Source: Bacillota bacterium (GTDB lineage Bacteria; Bacillota; Bacilli; Alicyclobacillales; SLC66). From it: a stretch of DNA of 45,610 nt. Of the stretch, positions 1-7,333 are shown in pieces. A model generated the notes under the pieces. The model made no database searches and was not told the origin of the DNA. It worked only from the letters and a program-made list of their open reading frames with translations. The stretch lies in NCBI GenBank assembly GCA_021805735.1, contig JAJZEE010000023.1, positions 1-45,610 on the forward strand, read 5' to 3'. Made by a program: the position numbers and the translations under genes. Every line of letters starts with the position of its first letter. Position 1 is the stretch's first letter.

Positions 1-199
1 TGATATTCGCGATGTTCAAATAGCTCTGCTTGCTTGCAGTCGGCCCTACGCAGTACGCTTCATCGGCCAACTGGACATGCAAGGCGTCACGGTCCGCCTC
101 TGAGTACACAGCAACAGTCGCAATGCCCAACTCGCGGCACGCCCTGATGATCCTGACTGCGATTTCTCCCCGATTCGCTACCAGTATCTTTTTGAACAT
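1..199 (-). CDS. accC: Biotin carboxylase subunit of acetyl-CoA carboxylase (N-terminal part)
   Basis: The reading frame starts with ATG at 199 and runs off the left edge after 66 codons. It begins [18 protein letters not shown], the typical start of biotin carboxylase, the ATP-dependent enzyme that carboxylates the biotin on AccB in the first step of fatty acid synthesis. Only the start of the biotin-carboxylase N-terminal domain is visible, so catalytic residues cannot be checked. A CGGAGG ribosome site lies 5 nt before the ATG. It follows accB by 11 nt, so the two are surely one transcript. The family identity is certain; the rest of the gene lies outside the window. Confidence 0.95.
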   Translation of the reverse strand, partial: MFKKILVANRGEIAVRIIRACRELGIATVAVYSEADRDALHVQLADEAYCVGPTASKQSYLNIANI

Positions 200-210
200 G
201 GAGACCTCCG

Positions 211-708
211 TCACGCCAGTCTGACTCGGAATAGCGGTTGACCGTACTCGACCAACTGTCCGTTTTCCGCAAGCACTTCAACAATCTCCCCACGCACATC
301 CGCTTCAATCTCATTCATGAGTTTCATGGCTTCCACGATGCAAACCACCGTCTTTTCCGTCACCTTGGCGCCGACTTCGACATACGAAGGCGATGTGGGC
401 GCTGGCGCCCGGTAGAAAGTTCCCACCATGGGCGACTTCACAACCGCGCTGGCTGAGTCCTCCGACAAAGGTTCCGCCCGTTCCTCGACAGGTTTTGCGG
501 ACGCCGCGTGGACCGCCTCTGGCATGGCAATCGGCGTCGGCGACCCTCCGGTTGCCGTGTGCGCGCGCGCGCCATTAACAACAGCGTGCTGAGCCTCCGC
601 CTTCTTGATCAAAACTTTTAGCTCACCCGTTTCAATATGCAACTCGTGAATGTTCGTTTCATCAACCAGCCGGATGAACTCGCGAATGTCGCTGACCTTC
701 AACAACAA
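211..708 (-). CDS. accB: Biotin carboxyl carrier protein of acetyl-CoA carboxylase
   Basis: A 165-residue protein that carries the covalent biotin between AccC and the carboxyltransferase. The N-terminal helical part (about 1-35) is followed by an Ala/Pro/Glu-rich linker (about 40-90) and a C-terminal biotinyl domain with the motif EAMKLMNE, whose Lys129 is the expected biotinylation site. The start is one of three consecutive TTG codons, 6-12 nt after AAGGAG; I use the first, at 708. It heads the accB-accC pair downstream of the spoIIIA operon, the same order as in B. subtilis. Confidence 0.95.
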   Translation of the reverse strand: MLLKVSDIREFIRLVDETNIHELHIETGELKVLIKKAEAQHAVVNGARAHTATGGSPTPIAMPEAVHAASAKPVEERAEPLSEDSASAVVKSPMVGTFYRAPAPTSPSYVEVGAKVTEKTVVCIVEAMKLMNEIEADVRGEIVEVLAENGQLVEYGQPLFRVRLA

Positions 709-744
709 CGACCACTCCTTATGTACACAATATGACTGTTAGCC

Positions 745-753
745 AGTATAGCA
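745..753 (-). promoter_or_regulatory. Possible extended -10 promoter for accBC
   Basis: On the minus strand, TGCTATACT matches an extended -10 element (TGnTATAAT) about 37 nt before the accB start codon. No good -35 hexamer lies 16-18 nt upstream, which is usual for extended -10 promoters. This is inferred from sequence only. Confidence 0.45.
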
Positions 754-998
754 CAATTCAGGACAGGCCGCGCGTTCCTCGGAGCGACTCACAGGATCCG
801 TGGGCAGCCGGCGCCTACGGCGGCGCCAACCTGAACACTCTGTCGGTTCGGTTCGGCTGCCGCCATAGCAGGCCAGGCTTCCTGTTCACCACGGTCCCTA
901 TTTTCGTTGTTCATCCGCTTCGTTCCATCTGCAAGGCTCCCCAAACCGCAAACACTCTGACGCGCTGTTCTGGACACACATCACGCGTACGACGCTCA
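754..998. other. Intergenic stretch between spoIIIAH and accB
   Basis: About 245 nt with no convincing gene. A 62-codon minus-strand frame (789-977) lacks a ribosome site and has low-complexity Ala/Gly composition, so I do not call it. No hairpin followed by a T-run was found for the end of the spoIIIA operon. Some read-through from spoIIIAH into accBC is therefore possible. Confidence 0.5.
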
Positions 999-1586
999 TC
1001 AAGCGTGCGGACTGACCGTAACCTGGTTGGACTGGATACCCAGAGTCTGAGCCACCAGATTAATCACCTTGACGGCCGCAGTCGGACTGAGCGACTGCGT
1101 TTCAACCCAGACGTGCACTTGATTTTTCGGGTTGAACACGACCAGGGAATCCGGGTATTGTCCTACCAGCAGATCGTGAATGCGGCTGGCTTGCTCTGTC
1201 TGAGTCTGAATGGCCGTCAACTCGGTGTACGCCTGGGATGCGACTTGTTGACTGACCTTTGGATTTGTGAGCGTCTGTTGCAGGGTCTGGATCACCTTGG
1301 ACTGTGCCTGCGTCTGATCAAGGCTCGCCTGCACAAACCAGTCGCTCGGACTTTGACCGGACAGGATACTGTTCGCAGACGTTGTCACGGTGCTGGGAGT
1401 TTTACCGTTTCCTTTTCCGGAACCACTGGCGGATACGCTGCCGCCCGCGCCAACGACTGTCGTGGCGGTAGTGCCGACGCCCTGCGCAGTGTTTGGAGTC
1501 GGTGGCGTGCCTAGCGTATAGTAGCCGATCAACATCAGCGAAAAGACCATCATGGTCGAAAGCCAAACCGTTTGCCGTTTCACCAT
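999..1586 (-). CDS. spoIIIAH: Stage III sporulation protein AH
   Basis: Mother-cell membrane protein whose extracellular domain meets forespore SpoIIQ and forms the channel across the intermembrane space. The N-terminus MVKRQTVWLSTMM leads into one membrane segment (about residues 6-26), followed by a Ser/Gly/Thr-rich linker and a C-terminal ring-building domain ending in the QVTVSPHA tail. I chose the ATG at 1586 because it matches the usual start (K-K/R-Q-T-V-W-L) and sits 12 nt after GAGGGAG. The frame stays open to a GTG at 1628 with in-frame ATGs at 1607 and 1598. It is the last gene of the spoIIIA operon. Confidence 0.92.
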   Translation of the reverse strand: MVKRQTVWLSTMMVFSLMLIGYYTLGTPPTPNTAQGVGTTATTVVGAGGSVSASGSGKGNGKTPSTVTTSANSILSGQSPSDWFVQASLDQTQAQSKVIQTLQQTLTNPKVSQQVASQAYTELTAIQTQTEQASRIHDLLVGQYPDSLVVFNPKNQVHVWVETQSLSPTAAVKVINLVAQTLGIQSNQVTVSPHA

Positions 1587-1668
1587 TTGAATCTTCATCT
1601 CCCTCATCTGTCTTATCTGCGGGTTCACCCTGTAAACCCGGGCCAGTCCGTACTGTGTCGCATGATCG

Positions 1669-2262
1669 CTATTTGCGCGGTAACACGGTAATCTCGTAAC
1701 TGGGGATGCCGAGTACGTCCTGAACTGCGCTGACGATCTCCGACTGCATCATGACGACATCCCGAGCATGGGCTACAACCAGCACTCCTGTGACTTTGGG
1801 CAGTTCCTGCTGAATCACGAGCGGTGTTTGATTGCCATTTGAACCTTGAATAGTAACGGTCTGACTCTGCGTTGATGCGGTCGTCGTCGTTGACGAGTTC
1901 CCCCCGCCTTGCTGCACAGTCGACTGATTGGATGTCTGTACGTTTTGTCCGTACTGTTCAATCGGTGTCGAATTGACTGTGACCATCACGAGCGCGTCGC
2001 TGATCCCGCTGATCTGATCGATCATACCCTCGAGTTCGTGGTCGTAAAACGTCTCGTACGCGATCACTGAACGCAATGGCGCATCTGTAGTTCCCGATCC
2101 TCCGGCCGCCGCGCCGCCGTTTCCGACGCCCCCAGGAGAAATGACCGGCGTGGCGCCAGAGCTTCCCTGATTCTGGCCAGAGTTTCCACCTCCCCCGCTC
2201 GCGCCAAACAGTAACAGCAAAATGCCGACAGTAGTGATCGCCAGCAACCACTTGTTGGCCAT
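1669..2262 (-). CDS. spoIIIAG: Stage III sporulation protein AG
   Basis: Ring-forming channel component: one membrane segment (about residues 3-21) followed by a Gly/Ser/Asn-rich linker and a C-terminal secretin-like ring-building domain (ALVMVTVNSTPIE through GIPSYEITVLP). The start is uncertain. The only in-frame ATG is at 2262, yet the strong GGGGGGAGGTGA ribosome site is 34 nt further upstream. An ATG at 2291 directly after that site is one base out of frame. Eight extra codons (I-N-D-A-I-K-K-L) between 2286 and 2263 look coding. Either initiation is at a rare ATC (2286) or one G is missing from GGG near 2287-2289. Confidence 0.9.
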   Translation of the reverse strand: MANKWLLAITTVGILLLLFGASGGGGNSGQNQGSSGATPVISPGGVGNGGAAAGGSGTTDAPLRSVIAYETFYDHELEGMIDQISGISDALVMVTVNSTPIEQYGQNVQTSNQSTVQQGGGNSSTTTTASTQSQTVTIQGSNGNQTPLVIQQELPKVTGVLVVAHARDVVMMQSEIVSAVQDVLGIPSYEITVLPRK

Positions 2263-2311
2263 CAGTTTCTTGATTGCGTCATTGATCCCATGTCACCTCC
2301 CCCCTTCCGTG

Positions 2312-2833
2312 TCAGGTTTGCCCTCCGGTGTAGATCACCCGCACCGCCCCAGGCGCGAGTCCCAATGATTCCGCCACCTGTGCCTGCACGGCCGAGGCGA
2401 CGGCGGGCTTGACGGCCCCAATGACAACAGTCACAGCAGTGACAAGCGGCGCGCCGCCTGCTCCAGGAGACGTCATGACTTGCACACTCTGGACACTTAC
2501 GCCTTGCAACTGCAAAATCTCCTGTCGCAGTGTCGCGGCGAGATCTGTCTGAAACGCCCCTGCAGATCCAGAACCGGACGCTGCGGAGCCTGCGCCGACG
2601 AACTGCGCCGATTGAAAGACGGGGCCCGTCAGTCTTGCCGCCGCCGCTTCCAGATTAAAATGGGTGGCAACCAGCACCCTGAGTGGATCAAGCATCGTCA
2701 GCATCACCACCAGGCCAAGAACCGTGCGAACGTACTTCTGCATTACGTTGCTGGGCAAAGCGAGATCGAGAAATACGGCGAGCAGAATGACAATGACCAG
2801 GTGACGAAGCCACTCCGACAGTGCGCCTATCAC
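2312..2833 (-). CDS. spoIIIAF: Stage III sporulation protein AF
   Basis: A 173-residue membrane protein of the SpoIIIA complex. Two N-terminal membrane segments (about 8-26 and 34-52; ...VVMLTMLDPL) are followed by an extracytoplasmic domain that resembles a ring-building fold in the family. The GTG start is preceded by GAGGTGA, in which the TGA is also the stop codon of spoIIIAE, so the two are translationally coupled. Confidence 0.92.
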   Translation of the reverse strand: MIGALSEWLRHLVIVILLAVFLDLALPSNVMQKYVRTVLGLVVMLTMLDPLRVLVATHFNLEAAAARLTGPVFQSAQFVGAGSAASGSGSAGAFQTDLAATLRQEILQLQGVSVQSVQVMTSPGAGGAPLVTAVTVVIGAVKPAVASAVQAQVAESLGLAPGAVRVIYTGGQT

Positions 2834-2837
2834 GCCC

Positions 2838-4187
2838 TCACCTCACAAACGCGCTCAAGTTTGTGGTGGCTACCGCGATCACCATTGAGAAGAAGAACAT
2901 CAGACCGACTGCAGCCAAGGCGGCAAACACCAACACGAGACTCTTTCCTACTGTCGCGAGACTGGTGATGACCGGCGAATCGCCGAGCGGTTGCAGTATT
3001 GCCGCAGAACCGCTGTACACGACGGACAGAGCCAGAATCTTTAGCGCCGGAAAAGCACAGATCAGCAACAGCACCACAGCGCTCGCCACGCCCGTCGCAT
3101 TCTTCACGATCAGTGAAGCGCCCGCTATCGATTCCGAAGCGTCCGACAGGGCCTTCCCGATGACGGGAACAAAAGTGCTGGCCACGAACTTTGCGCTGCG
3201 CAGAGTGACTCCATCGGCGATGCTGGCCAGAGATCCCTGTACGGACATGATGCCTAGAAAGGAGCTCATCCCGATCCCCAAAACCGCCAACGTTACATTG
3301 CGGATGAAGCCGGCCAGTTCGGTGACTCGATAGCGACCCGAAACGGCGCTCACAATAGTCAGGACAGCCGAGAAGAAGATCATTGGAAACACCCAACTGT
3401 GCACCACAAGTCCCATTGCGTTTACGATAAACACGATCAGCGGATGAAACGCCGCCGCGGAAGTCAGTCCGCCTGACGCGGTGATAAGAGCGAGCACAAC
3501 TGGCAGGGAACCGAACATGACTGCCGTCATGGTATCGATCGCCCCACCCGCGTACTGGGTCGCCTCTCGAAACGACGATATCGCCAGTACAATCAACACG
3601 AGATGGACGACCCAAAAGGCAACCTTGCTCACCAACTGTGACGCAAATGCTGTCTGCACCGTTTCCAGAATCGCGGACAGCACAGTCAAAATGATGATGA
3701 CGCCGAGCAGCCGCGCATTCTCCCACAGGACGTTAAAAAAGTAGCGGACCAGCCCCTGCGCGAGTTTGTCAAACGGAAGACCCTGATTGCCAGGAAAAAA
3801 GGCGGGTACAAATTGACCCTCAGGGCTTGCCGGCACGTAGCCGCCATAGGTGGTATCGAGATTGTTCCAGGCTTTCTCGATGGCATTTCCTGAGATCGCC
3901 TGATACTGTGACGTTTCCCGTTGCAGCGGCGACGGCACAGCGGCAACAGAACTGGAAGCGACCGATCCTGTGTCTGTGATTCCCGTGCTGATGCCTGGCG
4001 CAGAGGTTGCCGCGCCTGCGGACACTCCCGCAGAAGCTGGCGGCGGTTCCCCCGACACGCCCGGCCCCATGCCGCTCGCGTACGCGACCGGAACACTATG
4101 CAAACAGGCAACGACAAACAGAACTGCCAACAATCGTCGCACCTCGGTGACGCGAAACCGCTGCAACCTGCGGCGAGCCATCGTCAC
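2838..4187 (-). CDS. spoIIIAE: Stage III sporulation protein AE, polytopic membrane protein
   Basis: A 449-residue protein. An N-terminal signal-like segment (about 19-38, ending PVAYASG) is followed by a Gly/Pro/Ser-rich extracytoplasmic stretch (about 39-125) and then about seven to eight hydrophobic segments ending near the C-terminus (FFFSMVIAVATTNLSAFVR). SpoIIIAE is the large permease-like subunit of the mother cell-forespore complex. It is separated from spoIIIAD by an unusual 299-nt gap holding two structured repeats, in an operon otherwise tightly packed. Confidence 0.93.
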   Translation of the reverse strand: MTMARRRLQRFRVTEVRRLLAVLFVVACLHSVPVAYASGMGPGVSGEPPPASAGVSAGAATSAPGISTGITDTGSVASSSVAAVPSPLQRETSQYQAISGNAIEKAWNNLDTTYGGYVPASPEGQFVPAFFPGNQGLPFDKLAQGLVRYFFNVLWENARLLGVIIILTVLSAILETVQTAFASQLVSKVAFWVVHLVLIVLAISSFREATQYAGGAIDTMTAVMFGSLPVVLALITASGGLTSAAAFHPLIVFIVNAMGLVVHSWVFPMIFFSAVLTIVSAVSGRYRVTELAGFIRNVTLAVLGIGMSSFLGIMSVQGSLASIADGVTLRSAKFVASTFVPVIGKALSDASESIAGASLIVKNATGVASAVVLLLICAFPALKILALSVVYSGSAAILQPLGDSPVITSLATVGKSLVLVFAALAAVGLMFFFSMVIAVATTNLSAFVR

Positions 4188-4219
4188 TCCCCCTATCCCG
4201 GAAAATGTTCCTGCCGACC

Positions 4220-4289
4220 GGATTCATATGCTGTGCCCCTGCTCAGACACGGCTGCGCCGAACTCGCGACGGGCACAGCATATGAATCC
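4220..4289. repeat. Hairpin repeat, copy A (19-bp perfect stem, conserved loop)
   Basis: Arms 4220-4238 (GGATTCATATGCTGTGCCC) and 4271-4289 are perfect inverted repeats around a 32-nt loop containing CACGGCTGCGCCGAACTCGC. It is preceded by TATCCCGGAAAATGTTCC and followed by a smaller hairpin near 4299-4320 (TTTTGC TTC GCAAAA). The same loop with a different but self-complementary stem recurs at 4363-4435 and, more diverged, at 38244-38322. It lies in the spoIIIAD-spoIIIAE gap and contains no gene. Confidence 0.85.
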
Positions 4290-4362
4290 TGGCGAAGTGA
4301 GATTTTGCTTCGCAAAACTCAGACATGGCCGTATATCCCGGAAAATCGATCGTCTCTGCCCG

Positions 4363-4435
4363 CCGGAATCGTATGCTGCGCCGCTTCTCAAACACGGCTG
4401 CGCCGAACTCGCCTCGGCACAGCATTCGATTCCGG
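4363..4435. repeat. Hairpin repeat, copy B (18 of 20 bp paired, conserved loop)
   Basis: Arms 4363-4382 (CCGGAATCGTATGCTGCGCC) and 4416-4435 pair at 18 of 20 positions around a 33-nt loop that matches copy A over CACGGCTGCGCCGAACTCGC. The upstream flank repeats TATCCCGGAAAA and adds CGTCTCTGCCCGCC, which also precedes copy C. The downstream flank GCGGGTTTTTCATTCC resembles that of copy C. Copies A and B are about 140 nt apart in the same orientation. Confidence 0.85.
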
Positions 4436-4486
4436 CCAAGCGGGTTTTTCATTCCACTGACGGCGTTGCCCAGAGGCATGCGGGTC

Positions 4487-4873
4487 TTATGGGAGCAAAT
4501 GAGTCACCGTTTCCACAACCGCTGTCACAATGGGTACCGCGAGTACCAGGATGGCCAGTTTCCCAACGAGCTCGATCTTGCCTGCAATTGAGCTGACGCC
4601 TGCGTCACGCGCGATCTCAGCCCCGAACTCTGCGATATACGCGATGCCGATGATCTTTATAATGGTGGCGAAAAAGAGCACGTTCACATCAGCCAAGGCG
4701 GCCAGTCTTTCTATCGGAGCAAGAATCCCTGTGACCCGCTGCAACGCGATCAGGAAAAGCACCGCGGAAATCAGCAGAGTCAGCAAAAAGGACACTTGCG
4801 GTGCAAGTTCGCGGACAGACGTCAGGAGCAGGGCTCCGACGATACCAAACAAGACGATTTGCAAGATGTCCAT
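4487..4873 (-). CDS. spoIIIAD: Stage III sporulation protein AD
   Basis: A 128-residue membrane protein (MDILQIVLFGIVGALLLT...) with about four hydrophobic segments, a core membrane part of the SpoIIIA complex. The ATG at 4873 follows AAAGGTG by 6 nt and matches the family N-terminus. The frame is open further upstream, but that part overlaps spoIIIAC. An intergenic region with repeats follows before spoIIIAE. Confidence 0.93.
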   Translation of the reverse strand: MDILQIVLFGIVGALLLTSVRELAPQVSFLLTLLISAVLFLIALQRVTGILAPIERLAALADVNVLFFATIIKIIGIAYIAEFGAEIARDAGVSSIAGKIELVGKLAILVLAVPIVTAVVETVTHLLP

Positions 4874-4883
4874 AGCCGCACCT

Positions 4884-5087
4884 TTATTGATTTGCGAAGA
4901 CATTTTGAATTTGCACGAACAGATGGCCAATATTGGAAACTACCACCGCCGCCACAAGAACGAGCGCACTGATGGTCACAAGCGTTGCGATTTCATCACG
5001 ACCTGACTGTTTGAGCAGACTGGACAGTACAGCTGCGGCGATACCCACGACAGCGATTTGAAATAATACGTGCAACTCAAGACTCAT
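4884..5087 (-). CDS. spoIIIAC: Stage III sporulation protein AC
   Basis: A 67-residue protein with two membrane segments (about 6-23 and 34-55) separated by KQSGRDEIATL, the typical SpoIIIAC arrangement and length. Ribosome site AAGGAGGA lies before the ATG at 5087. It sits between spoIIIAB and spoIIIAD in the operon. Confidence 0.93.
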   Translation of the reverse strand: MSLELHVLFQIAVVGIAAAVLSSLLKQSGRDEIATLVTISALVLVAAVVVSNIGHLFVQIQNVFANQ

Positions 5088-5105
5088 CGGCGAGTCCTCC
5101 TTGAA

Positions 5106-5639
5106 CTAAATCAGCATTATGACGATGAGCAGACCAGCCAAAACACCCAGTGTCTGATATACCCGTTCATAACGCGCTCGTTCGTCGACCGCCTCGCGCT
5201 CACGATCTGTGAGCAGAGAGAGCGCCGCATCCAGGTGTGCGATCTGTTCTGTAGCTCCGACTGTACCGAGCGAATGACCGAGCGTCGTCAGAATTTCACG
5301 ATCCTGCGCTCGCAAGGCAGTGTGCGGAACATGTTCCCCAAGAGCCACAGCCCAAGCCGTCTGAGCCGTCATACCAGGTTGTCTCAGCAGCGCCGCAGCC
5401 GCTTCAAATAACCTCGCGAGCGCGCGACCCTCTTTCCCTTGGCTGCTTACCCGCGAAAACGCGTCCGCCAGAGGCAGTCGATGATACGCGATGTCCGTAC
5501 GCAGTGTCCGCAGAAGACTCGTCAACTCTCTGAGATCCCGCGGTCGCTGACTGTACTCGCTCGCGATCATGCGACCCCAAACGGTCGAGGCGGCAATCAC
5601 GGCCCCCGCACCGGCGATCTGCAACCATGTCAGTGCCAC
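5106..5639 (-). CDS. spoIIIAB: Stage III sporulation protein AB
   Basis: A 177-residue protein with an N-terminal membrane segment (about 5-20), a cytoplasmic helical region (SEYSQRPRDLRELTSLLRTL...) resembling type II secretion GspF-like helices, and a C-terminal membrane segment (LGVLAGLLIVIMLI). It overlaps the end of spoIIIAA by 10 nt. In the family it is a membrane platform partner of the SpoIIIAA ATPase. Confidence 0.92.
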   Translation of the reverse strand: MALTWLQIAGAGAVIAASTVWGRMIASEYSQRPRDLRELTSLLRTLRTDIAYHRLPLADAFSRVSSQGKEGRALARLFEAAAALLRQPGMTAQTAWAVALGEHVPHTALRAQDREILTTLGHSLGTVGATEQIAHLDAALSLLTDREREAVDERARYERVYQTLGVLAGLLIVIMLI

Positions 5640-6646
5640 GCCGCTGTCACCTCGCGCAATTGACCATCGTACACCCGCTCGATCGTACCAGGCCCATGCT
5701 TGCGACCGACAAAGAGAATGCGTTCAATCGCCCCTGCGCGAAGCAAGTCGCGCACAGCCTCTCGGGATTGCAGATCACTCACTGTCCGCGCATGGAGCGT
5801 TCCGATAAAGCACACTCCGGCGAGCGACACGTCAGCAATCGCCTGCACATCAGCCGCGCTGCCAATCTCGTCAGTCATTAACACCTGCGGCGCCATGGAT
5901 CTCAGCATCAGATACATTCCCGCCTGTTTGGGGCATCCGTCGAGGACGTCCGTCAATAAACCAACATCAAATTGAGGCGCCCCTTTATAGCAACCCGCGA
6001 TCTCCGAACGCTCATCCACAATCGCGACGCGCAGGGGCCCCAGGTGTGAAGAGAGTTCCCCATTGCCTAGCAGGCGGGCCAGATCGCGTAGTAGAGTTGT
6101 CTTGCCGGAGAGCGGCGGCCCCGCAATCAGCGTTGGCAGCAGACGATGACGCTCTTCCAGGATGTAGGCGCTCAGGCGTTCAGCGCTTCCAATGATCTGC
6201 CGCGCAAGGCGAATATTGACCGAACCGACGTCCCGAATGCTCCTGACGTGATCCTGTTCATCGACCACAACTCGACCAGCTACGCCGACGCGGTGACCGC
6301 CCGCCAGGGTCACATAGCCGCGGCGCAGTTCCTGCTCCACGGCGTATACGGAAGATCCTGTGACAGTCGCCATGACGTGACGCAGATGTTCGGGGGAGAT
6401 GATCATGCCCCGCGCGATTGCCACACCGACCAGTTCCAGTGGTCGGTGAAGGCGCATGCGAATCTCCTCAAGGCGACTTTGCTGCGCAGCCGTGAGATTT
6501 CGGACGATCAGGGCCACATCAGGTGGAAGCAGATCGATCACGGCTCCCGGCAATATGTCCGTCGTAGTCACCGCTGCGTTCACCGTCCGTTCGCCCGTCG
6601 CTATGCTTGTTCGATCAGTTAGATGTATATGGGACGGGGTGTGCAT
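5630..6646 (-). CDS. spoIIIAA: Stage III sporulation protein AA, ATPase of the channel complex
   Basis: A secretion-type ATPase. Walker A GPPLSGKTT spans residues 176-184 and the Walker B region IVDERSEIAG is near 209-218. A downstream stretch (LRSMAPQVLMTDEIGSAAD) is typical of SpoIIIAA. The ORF can begin at 6646 (338 aa), but the family usually has about 307 residues and no clear ribosome site precedes 6646. A GTG near residue 36 (V-I-D-L-L-P-P) fits the usual length, so the start is uncertain by about 35 codons. It is the first gene of the spoIIIA operon; no clear sigma-E promoter could be assigned. Confidence 0.92.
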   Translation of the reverse strand: MHTPSHIHLTDRTSIATGERTVNAAVTTTDILPGAVIDLLPPDVALIVRNLTAAQQSRLEEIRMRLHRPLELVGVAIARGMIISPEHLRHVMATVTGSSVYAVEQELRRGYVTLAGGHRVGVAGRVVVDEQDHVRSIRDVGSVNIRLARQIIGSAERLSAYILEERHRLLPTLIAGPPLSGKTTLLRDLARLLGNGELSSHLGPLRVAIVDERSEIAGCYKGAPQFDVGLLTDVLDGCPKQAGMYLMLRSMAPQVLMTDEIGSAADVQAIADVSLAGVCFIGTLHARTVSDLQSREAVRDLLRAGAIERILFVGRKHGPGTIERVYDGQLREVTAAWH

Positions 6647-6779
6647 TTATACCATTTGCAAATGCTAGACAAGAGATGCGGACAGTGAGCCAATGAGGTG
6701 AATAGCCTGCACACAGCAAGTGCGCCGCGGATACCATAGAGAGAGGCTGAATTGCCGTCCTCGCGGGAGGAGTTGTGTC

Positions 6780-6908
6780 ATGCACGATACATTTGCGTTA
6801 GTGACCCGATGGATCGTCGTCTTTCTCGTGATATTCCTGCTTTGCATGCTGCTTGTGTTCAGTTGGCTCAAACGACCCAGAGAAGCGGCCACACCAGTAC
6901 GCGCCTGA
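6780..6908 (+). CDS. Small single-span membrane protein
   Basis: A 42-residue frame, MHDTFALVTRWIVVFLVIFL..., with one strongly hydrophobic segment (about residues 11-29) followed by a basic SWLKRPRE tail, so the C-terminus is probably cytoplasmic. An excellent ribosome site, GGGAGGAG, lies 7 nt before the ATG, which is the main reason to call it. It stands alone on the plus strand between the minus-strand spoIIIAA and efp. I recognise no family. The position beside spoIIIAA invites a sporulation role, but nothing in the sequence proves it. Confidence 0.6.
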   Translation: MHDTFALVTRWIVVFLVIFLLCMLLVFSWLKRPREAATPVRA

Positions 6909-7183
6909 CTCAGGCTCCGCGAAGGGCGGACAGAACGCGGCCATCGGGTATGAGCGCAGATTAGGACCCAGGTTGGACCGAAGCAGGACAAAAGCGCGGG
7001 GTCTTGGCCGCAAGATGGCTCAGACCAACACGCAAAAATGCTCGCCCAACGCGAAAAAAGGGTTCATCCTACGCCCGAATCTGCGTGGGTAAACCCCTTG
7101 GCCATCTACGATTCTCTTTGTATGCGTGTCCGAAATGAGCCAAAACGCTTGCAAGACGGAGGGCTTCACCTGCTTGAACGATT
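6909..7183. other. Intergenic region without a recognisable gene
   Basis: About 275 nt lie between the small plus-strand gene and the ORF-like tail downstream of efp. Frames here lack ribosome sites. I saw no tRNA-like fold, no clear terminator and no repeat. Confidence 0.5.
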
Positions 7184-7333
7184 TTACTTCTCGGGCCTTG
7201 CCAGCCTTGGTGCTGCGAGTCGGTATACTTCCTCCCGTTCTCGCGGTCCAATGGCGACGACCTCCATGACGACAATTCCATCTGGACGTTCAAGAGGTTC
7301 ATCACATCGACATCTGTCGGCAAACTGCTGAAC
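7184..7333 (-). pseudogene. Open frame directly after the efp stop, possible relict small gene
   Basis: In the same frame as efp, its TGA stop is followed by 49 uninterrupted codons and then TAA. The conceptual peptide looks protein-like (RCRCDEPLERPDGIVVMEVV then IGPREREEVYRLAAPR). There is no ATG, GTG or TTG before its ATG at codon 23, and no ribosome site, so independent translation of the whole frame is unlikely. It could be a decayed small gene, a misread start, or chance. I recognise no family. Confidence 0.3.

Noticed and set aside
789-977. 62-codon minus-strand frame between spoIIIAH and accB
   Set aside because: No ribosome site, low-complexity composition and no recognisable motif.
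732-1514. 260-codon plus-strand frame opposite spoIIIAH
   Set aside because: Antisense shadow over a well-supported gene; Arg/Cys/Leu-biased and without homology-like motifs.
2830-3726. 298-codon minus-strand frame within spoIIIAE
   Set aside because: Shifted-frame shadow of spoIIIAE with Arg/Gly/Cys-rich nonsense composition and no ribosome site; spoIIIAE has clear membrane-protein character and operon context.
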